Shown: in pieces, positions 1 through 8,544 of the stretch | Layout: each line of letters begins with the position of its first letter | How positions within the stretch are numbered: position 1 is the stretch's first letter | Source: Aureimonas sp. Leaf324 | GTDB taxonomy: Bacteria > Pseudomonadota > Alphaproteobacteria > Rhizobiales > Rhizobiaceae | Direction: 5' to 3' | Assembly (NCBI RefSeq): GCF_001423245.1 | Contig: NZ_LMOH01000026.1 | Coordinates: forward strand, 62,001-126,000 | Length of the DNA stretch: 64,000 bases | Made by a program: the position numbers and the translations under genes | The notes under the pieces: model-generated | Told to the model about the DNA's origin: nothing | Seen by the model: the letters and a program-made list of their open reading frames with translations, nothing else | Database searches by the model: none

Positions 1-28
1 CGGTCCCATCGCGTTTTCCGTGGGACCG
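1..28. repeat. Inverted repeat at window edge
   Basis: CGGTCCCA at 1-8 and TGGGACCG at 21-28 form a perfect 8-bp stem around a 12-nt loop. No T-tract follows on the plus strand. It could be part of a terminator or of a regulatory element for a gene left of the window. Only the symmetry is seen. Confidence 0.35.
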
Positions 29-140
29 ATTCTACGCAACAGGTCTTTGGAATCCCTGAAGACCAAGGGCTTTTGATAGCCTGCCACATGACTTCCGCAG
101 GACTTGAGCGCCGCGGATCGTTCGTTCGGGAGACACGCGC

Positions 141-2342
141 ATGGATCTTCGCAACTTCACCGTCGAGACCGACGCGGACGGCTTGGCCCTCGTCACCTGG
201 GACATGCCGGATCGCTCGATGAACGTCTTCACCGAGGAGGTGCTGCGCGAGATCGAGACGCTGGTCGACCGCTTCGCCGCGGATGCGGCCGTGAAGGGCG
301 TGGTGCTCGCCTCCGGCAAGACGGGCACGTTCACCGGCGGCGCCGACCTCAACATGCTCGGCGCCATGTTCGCCGCCTTCGACGCGAAGCGGAAGAGCGA
401 CCCGCAGGGCGCCGTCGCCGAGCTCTTCGAGCGCTGCGGCGAGATGGGCCGGATCTGGCGCAAGCTGGAGACGTCGGGCAAGCCCTATGTCTGCGCCATC
501 AACGGCACCTGCATGGGCGGCGGCTTCGAGCTGGCGCTGGCCTGCCACGGGCGCGTTGCCGCCCAGAGTGCGAAGATGGGCCTGCCGGAAGTGAAGGTCG
601 GCATCTTCCCCGGCGCCGGGGGCACGCAGCGCGTGCCGCGCCTCGCGGATACGCAAAGCGCGCTCCAGATGCTCCTGAAGGGCGAGACGCTGACCGCCGC
701 CAAGGCCAAGGGTATGAAGCTGATCGACGAGGTCGTGCCCGACGACCAGCTGATCGAGGCGGCGAAGGCCATGCTGAAAGCGGGCCTCAAGCCGGTGAAG
801 GCCTGGGACGAGAAGGGCTTCAAGCTGCCGTCCGGCCCGGTCTATTCGCCCGCCGGGGCGCAGGTCTGGCCCGCCGTCGCCTCGCTCTACCGCAAGGAGA
901 CCGCCGACAACTATCCCGGCGCCCGCGCCATCGTGAAATGCGTCTACGAGGGCCTCTTGGTTCCGATCGACGTGGGCCTGCGGATCGAGCAGCGCTACTT
1001 CACCGAGGTCCTGCAGACCACCGAAGCGGCGATGATGATCCGCTCGCTGTTCGTCTCGATGCAGGCGCTGAACAAGGGCGCGCGCCGCCCGGCCGGCGTG
1101 CCCGAGCAGGCGATCGCCAAGGTCGGCGTCGTCGGCGCCGGCTTCATGGGCGCCGGCATCGCCTATGTGGCGGCGAAGGCCGGCATCGAGGTGGTGCTGG
1201 TCGACCGCGACCAAACTGCCGCCGACAAGGGCAAGGCGCATTCGGCTGGTCTGATGGAAGCGCTCGTCAAGAAGGGCCGCGCCAAGGCCGAGGAAGCCCA
1301 GGCCCTGCTCGCCCGCATCACCGCGACCCCCGACTACGCCGCGCTCGCCGACGCCGACCTCGTGATCGAGGCCGTGTTCGAGGACCGCGACGTGAAGGCC
1401 GAGGTCTCGCGGCGTGTGGCCGAGGTCCTGAAACCGCAGGCGATCTTCGCCTCCAACACCTCGACGCTGCCGATCACGAGCCTTGCGGAAGCCTTCCCCG
1501 ACGCCTCGCGCTTCGTCGGCATCCACTTCTTCTCACCGGTTGACCGGATGATGCTGACCGAGGTGATCCTCGGCAAGGAGACGGGCGACCGGGCGCTCGC
1601 CGTCGCGCTCGACTTCGTGCGCGCGATCAAGAAGACGCCGATCGTCGTCAACGACACGCGCGGCTTCTTCGCCAACCGCTGCGTGCTCCGCTACATGACG
1701 GAAGCCTACGACATGCTGGTCGAGGGCGTGCCGCCGGTGATGATCGAGAACGCGGCGAAGTTCGCCGGCATGCCGGTGGGGCCCCTCGCGCTGAACGACG
1801 AGACGGCGGTCGATCTGTCCCAAAAGATCATGAAGGCGACGATCCGCGACATGGGCGAAGGATCGATCGACCCGCGCCACTTCGCGCTCGTCAACGAGAT
1901 GGTGGACGGCGAAGGCCGGCTCGGCCGCAAGGCCGGCAAGGGCTTCTACGACTATCCGGCCAAGCCCGCCAGGAAGCACATCTGGCCGGGTCTCAAGGAC
2001 AAGTTCCCGCAGAAGGCGCCGGACGAGGTGGACTTCGAGGAGTTGAAGCAGCGTTTCCTCGTGACGATGGCCCTCGAAGCCGCCCGGACCGTGGAGGAAG
2101 GCGTCGTCACCGATCCGCGCGAGGCGGACGTCGGCTCGATCCTCGGCTTCGGCTTCGCGCCCTATACCGGCGGGACGCTGAGCTACATCGACGGGATGGG
2201 CGTCGAGTCCTTCGTGGCGCTCTGCGAGAGGCTCGCCGAGAAACACGGCGAGCGCTTCCGCCCCACGCCGCTCCTCAAGGAGATGGCGGCACGCGACGAA
2301 AGCTTCTACTCGCGCTTCGCCCCAGCCAAGGCCGCGGCGTAA
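141..2342 (+). CDS. fadJ: Bifunctional enoyl-CoA hydratase / 3-hydroxyacyl-CoA dehydrogenase (FadB/FadJ type)
   Basis: The 733-residue protein carries out two middle steps of fatty acid beta-oxidation in the cytoplasm: hydration of 2-enoyl-CoA and NAD-dependent oxidation of 3-hydroxyacyl-CoA. The N-terminal crotonase domain (about 1-200) has the oxyanion loop GGGFE with E130 and a second glutamate E150 in LPE. The Rossmann motif GVVGAGFMGAG at 329-339 starts the dehydrogenase domain, which also shows SNTST and GIHFFSP, holding the catalytic histidine. Length matches the family. ATG at 141 follows a GGGAGA ribosome site at 128-133. The partner thiolase is not in the window and may lie upstream. 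The annotation is secure; the FadB versus FadJ name is not. Confidence 0.95.
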   Translation: MDLRNFTVETDADGLALVTWDMPDRSMNVFTEEVLREIETLVDRFAADAAVKGVVLASGKTGTFTGGADLNMLGAMFAAFDAKRKSDPQGAVAELFERCGEMGRIWRKLETSGKPYVCAINGTCMGGGFELALACHGRVAAQSAKMGLPEVKVGIFPGAGGTQRVPRLADTQSALQMLLKGETLTAAKAKGMKLIDEVVPDDQLIEAAKAMLKAGLKPVKAWDEKGFKLPSGPVYSPAGAQVWPAVASLYRKETADNYPGARAIVKCVYEGLLVPIDVGLRIEQRYFTEVLQTTEAAMMIRSLFVSMQALNKGARRPAGVPEQAIAKVGVVGAGFMGAGIAYVAAKAGIEVVLVDRDQTAADKGKAHSAGLMEALVKKGRAKAEEAQALLARITATPDYAALADADLVIEAVFEDRDVKAEVSRRVAEVLKPQAIFASNTSTLPITSLAEAFPDASRFVGIHFFSPVDRMMLTEVILGKETGDRALAVALDFVRAIKKTPIVVNDTRGFFANRCVLRYMTEAYDMLVEGVPPVMIENAAKFAGMPVGPLALNDETAVDLSQKIMKATIRDMGEGSIDPRHFALVNEMVDGEGRLGRKAGKGFYDYPAKPARKHIWPGLKDKFPQKAPDEVDFEELKQRFLVTMALEAARTVEEGVVTDPREADVGSILGFGFAPYTGGTLSYIDGMGVESFVALCERLAEKHGERFRPTPLLKEMAARDESFYSRFAPAKAAA

Positions 2343-2357
2343 ACCTCAACGAACCGC

Positions 2358-2378
2358 CGAGGGGGTCACGCCCCCTCG
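2358..2378. terminator. Possible hairpin terminator between convergent genes
   Basis: CGAGGGGG and CCCCCTCG form a perfect 8-bp stem with a 5-nt loop. The hairpin sits at the junction of fadJ (ends 2342) and the yihY-like gene (ends 2366) and includes the latter's stop codon. There is no T-tract on either strand, so intrinsic termination is uncertain. Confidence 0.35.
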
Positions 2379-3397
2379 CGCTTCTCCCGCGCCAGCGAGC
2401 GGCCGATCGTGTCGGCGACGCGCGCGCCCCGCTCGCCGAGCGGCTTGTCCGGCGCGTCGGTCGTGTCCATCGCGGTCTGGTGTTCCATCTCGGCGTTCAC
2501 CTCGGCGCCGACGATGAAGATGATCGAGGAGATCCACACCCACATCATGAAGCCGATCGCGGCGCCGAGCGAGCCGTAGGTCACCGAGTAGTTGGCGAAG
2601 GACCGCAGGTACCAGGAGAAGCCGATCGAGGCGGCGAGCCAGACCGAAGCGGTCAGCATGGCGCCGAAGAGAACCCAGCTCCAGCGCGCGCGGTTGCGGC
2701 TCGGCCCGTACCGATAGATCATGCTGATCGCCCCGACGATCACCACGAACACCACCGGCCAGCGCGCGGCGGCGACGAGTTCGTCGGTATAGCTTTGGGC
2801 GCCGACGACCGCCATCACCGCCGGCACCACGCCGACCGAGATGAACAGGATGGTCGCGATGAAGAAGGCGCCGATGGTGAAGCAGAAGGCGACCGCGTTG
2901 AGCTTGAGGAACGAGCGCTGCTCGTGCTCGCCGTAGGCGACGTTCATCGCCTCGAACAGTGTCTTGATGCCGTTGTTGGCGCTCCAGAGCGAGAACAGAA
3001 GGCCGGTCACGAAGCTCAAGGAGAGCGAAGCCGGGTCGCGCGAGACGAGGCTTTCGAGCTGCGAGGTCAGGATGTCGGTGCCGGCCTGCGGCAGGAAGCG
3101 CCCGATGAAGGCGATGTGGTCGGCGATCGTGGTCGGGTTGGCGACGATCCCATAGAACGAGACGAAGACGGCGAAGGCGGGAAACAGCGCCAGGAGGAGA
3201 TAGAACGTCGCGCCCGCCGCGATCAGCATCACGCGGTCCTCGAAGAACGAGTAGTAGAGGCGGCCGATGATGTCCTTCCAGCCGGCCCACGGGATGCCGA
3301 ACGGCCCCGTCGCGTCGCGCCCGCGGCCGGGCTCGCTCGCGCGCATGCGCGTTTCCTCGGTGGTGTTGGGCGCGAAGCGGAAGCCGATCGAACTCAT
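2366..3397 (-). CDS. YihY/BrkB family inner-membrane protein
   Basis: This 343-residue polytopic membrane protein belongs to the YihY (formerly ribonuclease BN/BrkB) family, whose molecular role is not settled. About six hydrophobic segments are visible between residues 55 and 300. Conserved family blocks include AAGATFYLLLALFPAFA early on and SLGAAIGFMMWVWISS near the end, followed by an acidic/basic cytoplasmic tail. I chose the ATG at 3397 (MSSIGFRFAPN) because it is preceded by a purine-rich AAGGCTTGGG stretch; an in-frame start at 3454 would add 19 residues with no family character. It ends against fadJ and appears to be transcribed alone. Confidence 0.9.
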   Translation of the reverse strand: MSSIGFRFAPNTTEETRMRASEPGRGRDATGPFGIPWAGWKDIIGRLYYSFFEDRVMLIAAGATFYLLLALFPAFAVFVSFYGIVANPTTIADHIAFIGRFLPQAGTDILTSQLESLVSRDPASLSLSFVTGLLFSLWSANNGIKTLFEAMNVAYGEHEQRSFLKLNAVAFCFTIGAFFIATILFISVGVVPAVMAVVGAQSYTDELVAAARWPVVFVVIVGAISMIYRYGPSRNRARWSWVLFGAMLTASVWLAASIGFSWYLRSFANYSVTYGSLGAAIGFMMWVWISSIIFIVGAEVNAEMEHQTAMDTTDAPDKPLGERGARVADTIGRSLAREKREGA

Positions 3398-3706
3398 CCC
3401 AAGCCTTCTACGCGAAACATCGACGCGACCTCCTGGCAGGCAAGGGCCTGCCACGATCTATCCGGAGAAATGCCGCATTTGATCGAAGGGTTCCACCACG
3501 GCGCGTAAAGATCGCCGGCGCGGCCGGGTGCCGCATCCCGCCGAAGCCGGTGGAAAACCGCGCTTTCCCACCGTTTCGACAGCGCGAAACGAAGCCGACT
3601 TGTCGACAGGGCGGGAGCGGCATCCTAGACAGATTGTGACGAGGACTATATTCCTCGAAACGGTGACCAAACCGGGTCCCCCCTCCCGCAACGAGAGGTT
3701 TGCCGC
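3398..3706. other. Divergent intergenic region with two inverted repeats
   Basis: No gene is seen in these 309 bases between two divergent genes. An imperfect inverted repeat (CGGTGGAAAA / TTTCCCACCG, 3548-3573) directly adjoins a second one (GTTTCG acagcg CGAAAC, 3573-3590). An AT-rich TATATT lies near 3647-3652, about 55 bases before the repressor gene, and could serve as a -10 element. The repeats are candidate operators for the adjacent S24 repressor, by position only. Confidence 0.4.
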
Positions 3707-4351
3707 ATGCTGTCGCACGACAGGATCTGGGCCGCGATCGACGGCCTTGCCGCCCGGCTGAAGATGTCGCCGTCGGGCCTCGCGCGCAAGGCCGGCCTCG
3801 ATCCGACGACCTTCAACAAGTCCAAGCGCAACGCGCCGGACGGGCGCCCGCGCTGGCCGTCCACCGAATCGATCGCCAAGGTCCTGGAGGCGACGGGCAC
3901 GAGTTCGGAAAGCTTCTTCGCCGGCCCGGAGGCGAGCCTCCGATCGATGCGCCCGGTGCCGCCGCCGCGCAGTTCCGTGCCCCTGCTCGGCAGCGCGGAA
4001 GCGGGCGCAGGCGGCTATTTCGACGATGCGGGCTTTCCCGCTGGCCAGGGCTGGGAGGAGGTCGAACTGCCGGGCGCCGACGATTCGCTCTACGCGCTCG
4101 AGGTGTCGGGGCAGTCGATGATGCCGCTCTACCGCGACGGCGACGTCGTGGTGGTGAAGCCCGGCGCCCCGGTGCGGCGCGGCGACCGCGTGGTGGTGCG
4201 CACCAAGGGCGGCGAGGTCATGGTGAAGGTGCTGCAGCGCCAGACCGCGCGCACGATCGAGCTCGCCTCGGTGAATCCCGAGTTTCCCGACCGCCAGTTC
4301 CCCCTCGCCGAGATCGAATGGATCGCGCGCATCCTCTGGGTCAGCCAGTAG
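3707..4351 (+). CDS. S24-family (LexA/CI-like) self-cleaving transcriptional repressor
   Basis: The 214-residue protein has an N-terminal helix-turn-helix region (about 5-65, with SPSGLARKAGLDPTTF as the likely recognition part) and a C-terminal S24 peptidase domain. The catalytic serine is S137 in VSGQSM and the general-base lysine is K174 in GGEVMVK, both spaced as in LexA. An Ala-Gly dipeptide in AEAGAGG at 98-103 is the likely self-cleavage site. Proteins of this layout act as repressors that inactivate themselves under a damage or stress signal; the regulon here is unknown. No phage genes surround it, so it is probably a chromosomal regulator rather than a prophage repressor. Confidence 0.88.
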   Translation: MLSHDRIWAAIDGLAARLKMSPSGLARKAGLDPTTFNKSKRNAPDGRPRWPSTESIAKVLEATGTSSESFFAGPEASLRSMRPVPPPRSSVPLLGSAEAGAGGYFDDAGFPAGQGWEEVELPGADDSLYALEVSGQSMMPLYRDGDVVVVKPGAPVRRGDRVVVRTKGGEVMVKVLQRQTARTIELASVNPEFPDRQFPLAEIEWIARILWVSQ

Positions 4352-4437
4352 CACGACGCCCTGTGCGCCGCGCCGCGCGCGCCTAAAACGGATGGGACGC
4401 TCGCTTGCCCGAGCGGCTTGGCCTTCGGAGGACCCCC

Positions 4438-4650
4438 GTGTCGGAACACACCTACAAGATCATCGAAGTCGTCGGCTCGTCGCCCGAATCGATCGAGAAG
4501 GCGATCGAGAACGCCATTGCCGACGCCGCGAAGTCGGTGCGCAACATCCGCTGGTTCGAGGTGACGGAAACGCGCGGCCATGTCGAGGACGGCCGGGTCG
4601 CGCATTATCAGGTCGGTCTCAAGATCGGTTTCACGCTCGAAGACGCCTGA
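4438..4650 (+). CDS. Dodecin family flavin-binding protein
   Basis: A 70-residue dodecin, a small protein that assembles into a hollow dodecamer and stores or buffers flavin in the cytoplasm. The sequence shows the family pattern: [21 protein letters not shown] followed by the conserved tryptophan in RNIRWFEV, whose side chain stacks on flavin in known dodecins, and [10 protein letters not shown] near the end. I chose the GTG at 4438 because a GGAGGA ribosome site lies at 4427-4432; a longer ATG start at 4405 would add 11 residues foreign to the family. Monocistronic; the next promoter begins within 20 bases of its stop. Confidence 0.92.
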   Translation: MSEHTYKIIEVVGSSPESIEKAIENAIADAAKSVRNIRWFEVTETRGHVEDGRVAHYQVGLKIGFTLEDA

Positions 4651-4659
4651 CCGCAGGGG

Positions 4660-4684
4660 TACTCGTCATACCAGTTGACGAGTA
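4660..4684. promoter_or_regulatory. Inverted repeat enclosing an ATACCAG half-site upstream of apnO
   Basis: TACTCGTC (4660-4667) and GACGAGTA (4677-4684) form a perfect 8-bp inverted repeat around ATACCAGTT. The enclosed ATACCAG (4668-4674) is identical to the right arm of the palindrome in front of the RuBisCO-like gene at 9293-9313, and is followed by a -35-like TTGACG (4675-4680). I infer a binding site for the locus GntR regulator controlling apnO-apsD-apnL. No clear -10 element is visible. Confidence 0.55.
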
Positions 4685-4734
4685 TCCGCCTCTCGTGCGA
4701 CGCCATGGAGGTTCCAACCTTTCGAGGATCCTCC

Positions 4735-5562
4735 ATGACATCGATCGCCCTGTTCGGGGCCGGCGGAAAGATGGGCACGCGCCTCGCCGGCAATCTCAAG
4801 GGCTCGCGCTTCGACGTGCGCCACGTGGAGCGGTCCGACGCCGGCCGCGAGCGGCTGAACGCCCATCTCGGCGTCACCTGCGTCGACGAGGACGAGGCGC
4901 TGGACGGCGCCGAGGTCGTCGTCCTGGCGGTGCCCGACACGCTGATCGGCCGGGTCCTGTCCGGCATCGAGGCGAAGCTCAAGCCCGGCACGATGGTGAT
5001 GATCCTCGATGCCGCCGCGCCGTTCGCCGGCCATCTGCCGGAGCGCGCCGACCTCACCTATTTCGTCACCCATCCCTGCCACCCGCCGATCTTCAACGAC
5101 GAGACCGACGCAGCCGCCAAGCGCGACTTCTTCGGCGGCGTCGCGGCCAAGCAGCACATCGTCTCGGCGCTGATGCAGGGGCCGGACGAGGCTTATGCGC
5201 TCGGCGAGGAAATCGCCAAGGTCATCTGGGCGCCGGTGATGCGCTCGCACCGCATCACGGTGGAGCAGATGGCGCTCCTGGAGCCGGGTCTCTCCGAAAC
5301 GGTGACGGCGAGCCTTCTCGTCGTCATGCGCGAGGCGATGGACGAGGTGGTCCGCCGCGGCGTGCCGAAGGAGGCCGCCCGCGACTTCCTGCTCGGCCAC
5401 ATGAACGTGCTCGGCGCCGTGATCTTCGAGGAAACGCCGGGCGTCTTCTCCGACGCCTGCAACAAGGCGATCGAGTTCGGCAAGCCGGCTCTGATGCGCG
5501 ACGACTGGAAGCGCGTCTTCGAACCGGACGAGCTGATGGCCTCCATCCGCCGCATCACCTGA
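4735..5562 (+). CDS. apnO: D-apionate oxidoisomerase (ApnO)
   Basis: This 275-residue NAD(P)-dependent enzyme is the probable oxidoisomerase that converts D-apionate to 3-oxo-isoapionate. The Rossmann motif GAGGKMG is at 8-14, and the characteristic block THPCHPPIFND at 112-122 lies at the expected active site; the C-terminal half is an all-helical 6-phosphogluconate-dehydrogenase-like domain. Assignment rests on this architecture together with the neighbours apsD, apnL, oiaK and a RuBisCO-like gene, the set described for D-apiose catabolism. ATG at 4735 is preceded by GAGGA at 4724-4728; the upstream ATG at 4675 lies inside the operator repeat and is unlikely. It heads the apnO-apsD-apnL operon. 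Confidence 0.85.
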   Translation: MTSIALFGAGGKMGTRLAGNLKGSRFDVRHVERSDAGRERLNAHLGVTCVDEDEALDGAEVVVLAVPDTLIGRVLSGIEAKLKPGTMVMILDAAAPFAGHLPERADLTYFVTHPCHPPIFNDETDAAAKRDFFGGVAAKQHIVSALMQGPDEAYALGEEIAKVIWAPVMRSHRITVEQMALLEPGLSETVTASLLVVMREAMDEVVRRGVPKEAARDFLLGHMNVLGAVIFEETPGVFSDACNKAIEFGKPALMRDDWKRVFEPDELMASIRRIT

Positions 5563-5587
5563 CCCGAGACCGCACGGAGCCGAACCC

Positions 5588-6616
5588 ATGAGCGAGCTGC
5601 GCGGCGCCCTGATCGGGTGCGGCTTCTTTGCCCGCAACCAGATGCACGCCTGGGACGACATCCCGGGCGTGTCCATCGTCGCGATCTGCGACCGCGACGA
5701 GGCGCGGCTCGCGGAAATGGGCGAGGCGTTCGGGATTGCCCGGCGCTTCACCGATGCGGCGGCGATGCTGCGCGAGGTGCGGCCCGACTTCGTCGACATC
5801 GCCACGACCGCGCCGAGCCACCGCGCGCTGGTGGAACTCGCTGCCTCCATGAAGATCCCGGTGATCTGCCAGAAGCCCATCGCGCCGACGATCGACGACG
5901 CACGGGCGATGGTGGATGCCTGCGAGGTCGCCGGCGTGCCGCTGATGATCCACGAGAACTTCCGCTGGCAGTCGCCGATCCAAGCCGTGCGCCGCGTTCT
6001 CGATACTGGCGAGATCGGCGCCCCGTTCTTCGGCCGCGTGTCGTTCCGCTCGGCCTACGACGTCTATGCCGGCCAGCCGTATCTCGCCGAGGGCGAGCGC
6101 TTCATCATCGAGGACCTCGGCATCCACGCCCTCGACATCGCGCGCTTCCTGTTCGGCGACGTCGCCCGGATCACGGCGCGCACCACCCGCGTCAATCCCC
6201 GCATCCGCGGCGAGGACGTCGCGACCATGCTCCTCGACCACGAGGCGGGCTTCCCCTCGGTGGTGGACTGCTCCTATGCCACGAGGCTCGAAACCGAGCG
6301 CTTCCCCCAGACGCTGGTCGAGATCGACGGCGCCGCCGGCACGATCCGCCTCGACGAGGGCTACCGCCTGACGGTCACCGGCCCGGTCGGCACGCGGCAC
6401 GAGGACGTCTCGCCGCCGCTTCTCCCCTGGGCCTCGCGTCCCTGGCATAACATCCAGGAAAGCGTCGCGCTGATCCAGCACCACTGGGTCGAGACGCTTC
6501 GCGCGGGCGCCGAGCCGGCGACGTCGGGCCCCGACAACCTGAAGACCTTCGCCCTCGTCGAGGCCGCCTATCGCAGCGCCGCGAGCGGGGCGACGCTCGA
6601 CCCGTCCGAGGTCTGA
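5588..6616 (+). CDS. apsD: D-apiose dehydrogenase, Gfo/Idh/MocA family
   Basis: A 342-residue oxidoreductase predicted to oxidise D-apiose to D-apionolactone with NAD. The nucleotide-binding loop is GALIGCGFFARNQMHAW near residues 6-22, and the second family signature is CQKPIAPT near 97, where the usual EKP reads QKP. The C-terminal half is the alpha/beta substrate domain, including HENFRWQSP and EDLGIHALDIARF, which supplies the catalytic histidine. It starts 25 bases after apnO and ends 2 bases before apnL, so the three are one transcript. Substrate is inferred from the neighbours; alone it would only be called a Gfo/Idh/MocA oxidoreductase. Confidence 0.85.
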   Translation: MSELRGALIGCGFFARNQMHAWDDIPGVSIVAICDRDEARLAEMGEAFGIARRFTDAAAMLREVRPDFVDIATTAPSHRALVELAASMKIPVICQKPIAPTIDDARAMVDACEVAGVPLMIHENFRWQSPIQAVRRVLDTGEIGAPFFGRVSFRSAYDVYAGQPYLAEGERFIIEDLGIHALDIARFLFGDVARITARTTRVNPRIRGEDVATMLLDHEAGFPSVVDCSYATRLETERFPQTLVEIDGAAGTIRLDEGYRLTVTGPVGTRHEDVSPPLLPWASRPWHNIQESVALIQHHWVETLRAGAEPATSGPDNLKTFALVEAAYRSAASGATLDPSEV

Positions 6617-6618
6617 CG

Positions 6619-8544
6619 ATGGCCGACGCGCTGAAGCTCTTCGGAACGCGCGATCCGGTCGCCCCGGTCCGGCGCCTTCGGGCGGGGCGGCTCACGGCGG
6701 ATCTCGTGTCGGGCAACCTGCGCGCCGTATCCTTCGCCGGCATCGAGGTCCTGCGCTCGATCGCCTATGTCGTGCGCGACCGGGACTGGGGAACCTACGA
6801 TCCGCCGATCCTCGATCTCGACGTCGAGGAAGCGGAGGACCGCTTTCGCGTGCGCTACCGGGCGGAGGTTTCGGGGCCGAGCGACACCCGCCTCGTCTAT
6901 CGCGCCGAGATCGAGGGACGCGCGGACGGGACGCTTCGCTTCGCCGTCGAGGCCGTTCCGCAAGGCGACTTCGAGACCAACCGCTGCGGCTTCTGCGTGC
7001 TGCACCCGATCGAGGGCGTCGCAGGAACGCCGGTCGACGTGGAACACACTGACGGCACGCGCGTGGCCTCGCATTTTCCGGACGCGATCGAGCCGTGGCA
7101 ACCGTTCCAGGAGATCCGCGCCCTCGCCCATCGTCCGGCGCCCGGCCTTCGCGCGACGTGCCGGATGGAGGGCGACGCCTTCGAGATGGAGGACCAGCGC
7201 GCCTGGTCGGATGCCTCGTACAAGACCTATGTCCGCCCCCTCGCCCGGCCCTGGCCCTATCGGATGGCGGATGGGGCCGCGAACCGGCAGGCCGTGACGC
7301 TGACGATCGACGCCTCGCATGACGCCGTCCCGGCATCGCCCGCGCCGACCGGCGGCCCGGTCGAGGTACGGCTCGGTGCCCCGCTCGGCGAGACGATGCC
7401 GCGCTTCGGCTTGGGCGTCGCGCCCGAGGAGACCGCCGACATCCTCGCCCGGCCGGACAGGCTGGCGCGCCTCGCCCCGGCTTTCCTGCTGTTTCACTTC
7501 GATCCGCTCGCCGGCCACGGCTCAGACGCGCTGGAGGCGTTCGCCCGCATCGCCGCGCTCGTTCCGGACGTCGAGCCCGTCCTCGAACTCGTGGTGCCCG
7601 GAGAGGGCGACACGGCGGGCGAACTCGATGAGGCCGCGCGCCGTGTGCGAGCCGCCGGCTTCCGTCCGCAGACGCTCGTCGTCGGCCCCGCGGCCGACCG
7701 GCGCTCGACGCCGCCGGGCAGCGCCTGGCCGGCATGTCCGCCGCTGGACGAGGTCTACCGCGCCGCTCGCGCCGCCTTTCCGGGCCTGCGGCTCGGCGGC
7801 GGCATGCTCTCCTACTTCACCGAGCTGAACCGCAAGCGCGTGCCGCTCGGCGAGCTCGATTTCGTCACCCACGCGACCAACCCGATCGTTCACGCCGCGG
7901 ACGACCTGTCGGTGATGCAGACGCTGGAGGCGATCCCATTCATCACGCGCTCGACCCGCGCCTTCGTCGGGGACAAGCCCTATCGGCTCGGGCCGACCAC
8001 GATCGGCATGCGCCAGAACCCCTACGGTTCGCGCACCATGCCGAACCCGGACGGGCGGCGCATTCCGATGGCCGACGACGATCCGCGGGCGCGCGGCCTC
8101 TTCGGCGCCGCCTTCATGATCGGCTATGCCGCACGCCTTCAGGGCGCCGGCATCGAAGCCTGGACCGGGGCGAGCCTTGCGGGCCCGCGCGGGCTGCTGC
8201 TGGCGGACGGCGGCGTGGTGCCGGCCTTCCACGCGGCCAAGGGTCTTGCGGCCGTCAGTGGCGCCGCGCGGCTGGACCTTGTATCCACGCGGCGCGACAG
8301 GGTCGACGGCTTTGCCGCGCTGCGTGACGACGGCAGCCGCGAGATCTGGCTCGCCAATATCGGCCCCGAAGACGAGGACGTCGTGCTGGACGGGTTCGGG
8401 CCGGAGGTCAAGGCGTCGATGCTGGACGAAACGTCCTTCGAGGCGGCGAGCCGAGGCGAGATGCCGCCTCTCGAGCCCGTCGGGACACGCCTTCGCCTGT
8501 CGCCCTACGCGGTCGTGCGCCTCGTCGCCCCTCAGGCCCCCTGA
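6619..8544 (+). CDS. apnL: D-apionate lactonase (ApnL)
   Basis: The 641-residue protein most likely hydrolyses D-apionolactone to D-apionate, between the apsD and apnO reactions. I see no classical lactonase motif; the recognition is by length, by position directly after apsD, and by a two-part organisation: a beta-rich N-terminal half to about 230, then a TIM-barrel-like half resembling a glycosidase fold (blocks such as RLGGGMLSYFTELNR and DFVTHATNPIVHA), and a short beta domain at the end. Its last 13 bases overlap the convergent GntR gene. Outside this locus the sequence would be called hypothetical, so the function depends on context. Confidence 0.8.
   Translation: MADALKLFGTRDPVAPVRRLRAGRLTADLVSGNLRAVSFAGIEVLRSIAYVVRDRDWGTYDPPILDLDVEEAEDRFRVRYRAEVSGPSDTRLVYRAEIEGRADGTLRFAVEAVPQGDFETNRCGFCVLHPIEGVAGTPVDVEHTDGTRVASHFPDAIEPWQPFQEIRALAHRPAPGLRATCRMEGDAFEMEDQRAWSDASYKTYVRPLARPWPYRMADGAANRQAVTLTIDASHDAVPASPAPTGGPVEVRLGAPLGETMPRFGLGVAPEETADILARPDRLARLAPAFLLFHFDPLAGHGSDALEAFARIAALVPDVEPVLELVVPGEGDTAGELDEAARRVRAAGFRPQTLVVGPAADRRSTPPGSAWPACPPLDEVYRAARAAFPGLRLGGGMLSYFTELNRKRVPLGELDFVTHATNPIVHAADDLSVMQTLEAIPFITRSTRAFVGDKPYRLGPTTIGMRQNPYGSRTMPNPDGRRIPMADDDPRARGLFGAAFMIGYAARLQGAGIEAWTGASLAGPRGLLLADGGVVPAFHAAKGLAAVSGAARLDLVSTRRDRVDGFAALRDDGSREIWLANIGPEDEDVVLDGFGPEVKASMLDETSFEAASRGEMPPLEPVGTRLRLSPYAVVRLVAPQAP

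Noticed and set aside
3707-4351. Prophage repressor marking an integrated phage
   Set aside because: No integrase, attachment-site repeats or phage structural genes lie nearby; composition matches the surroundings.
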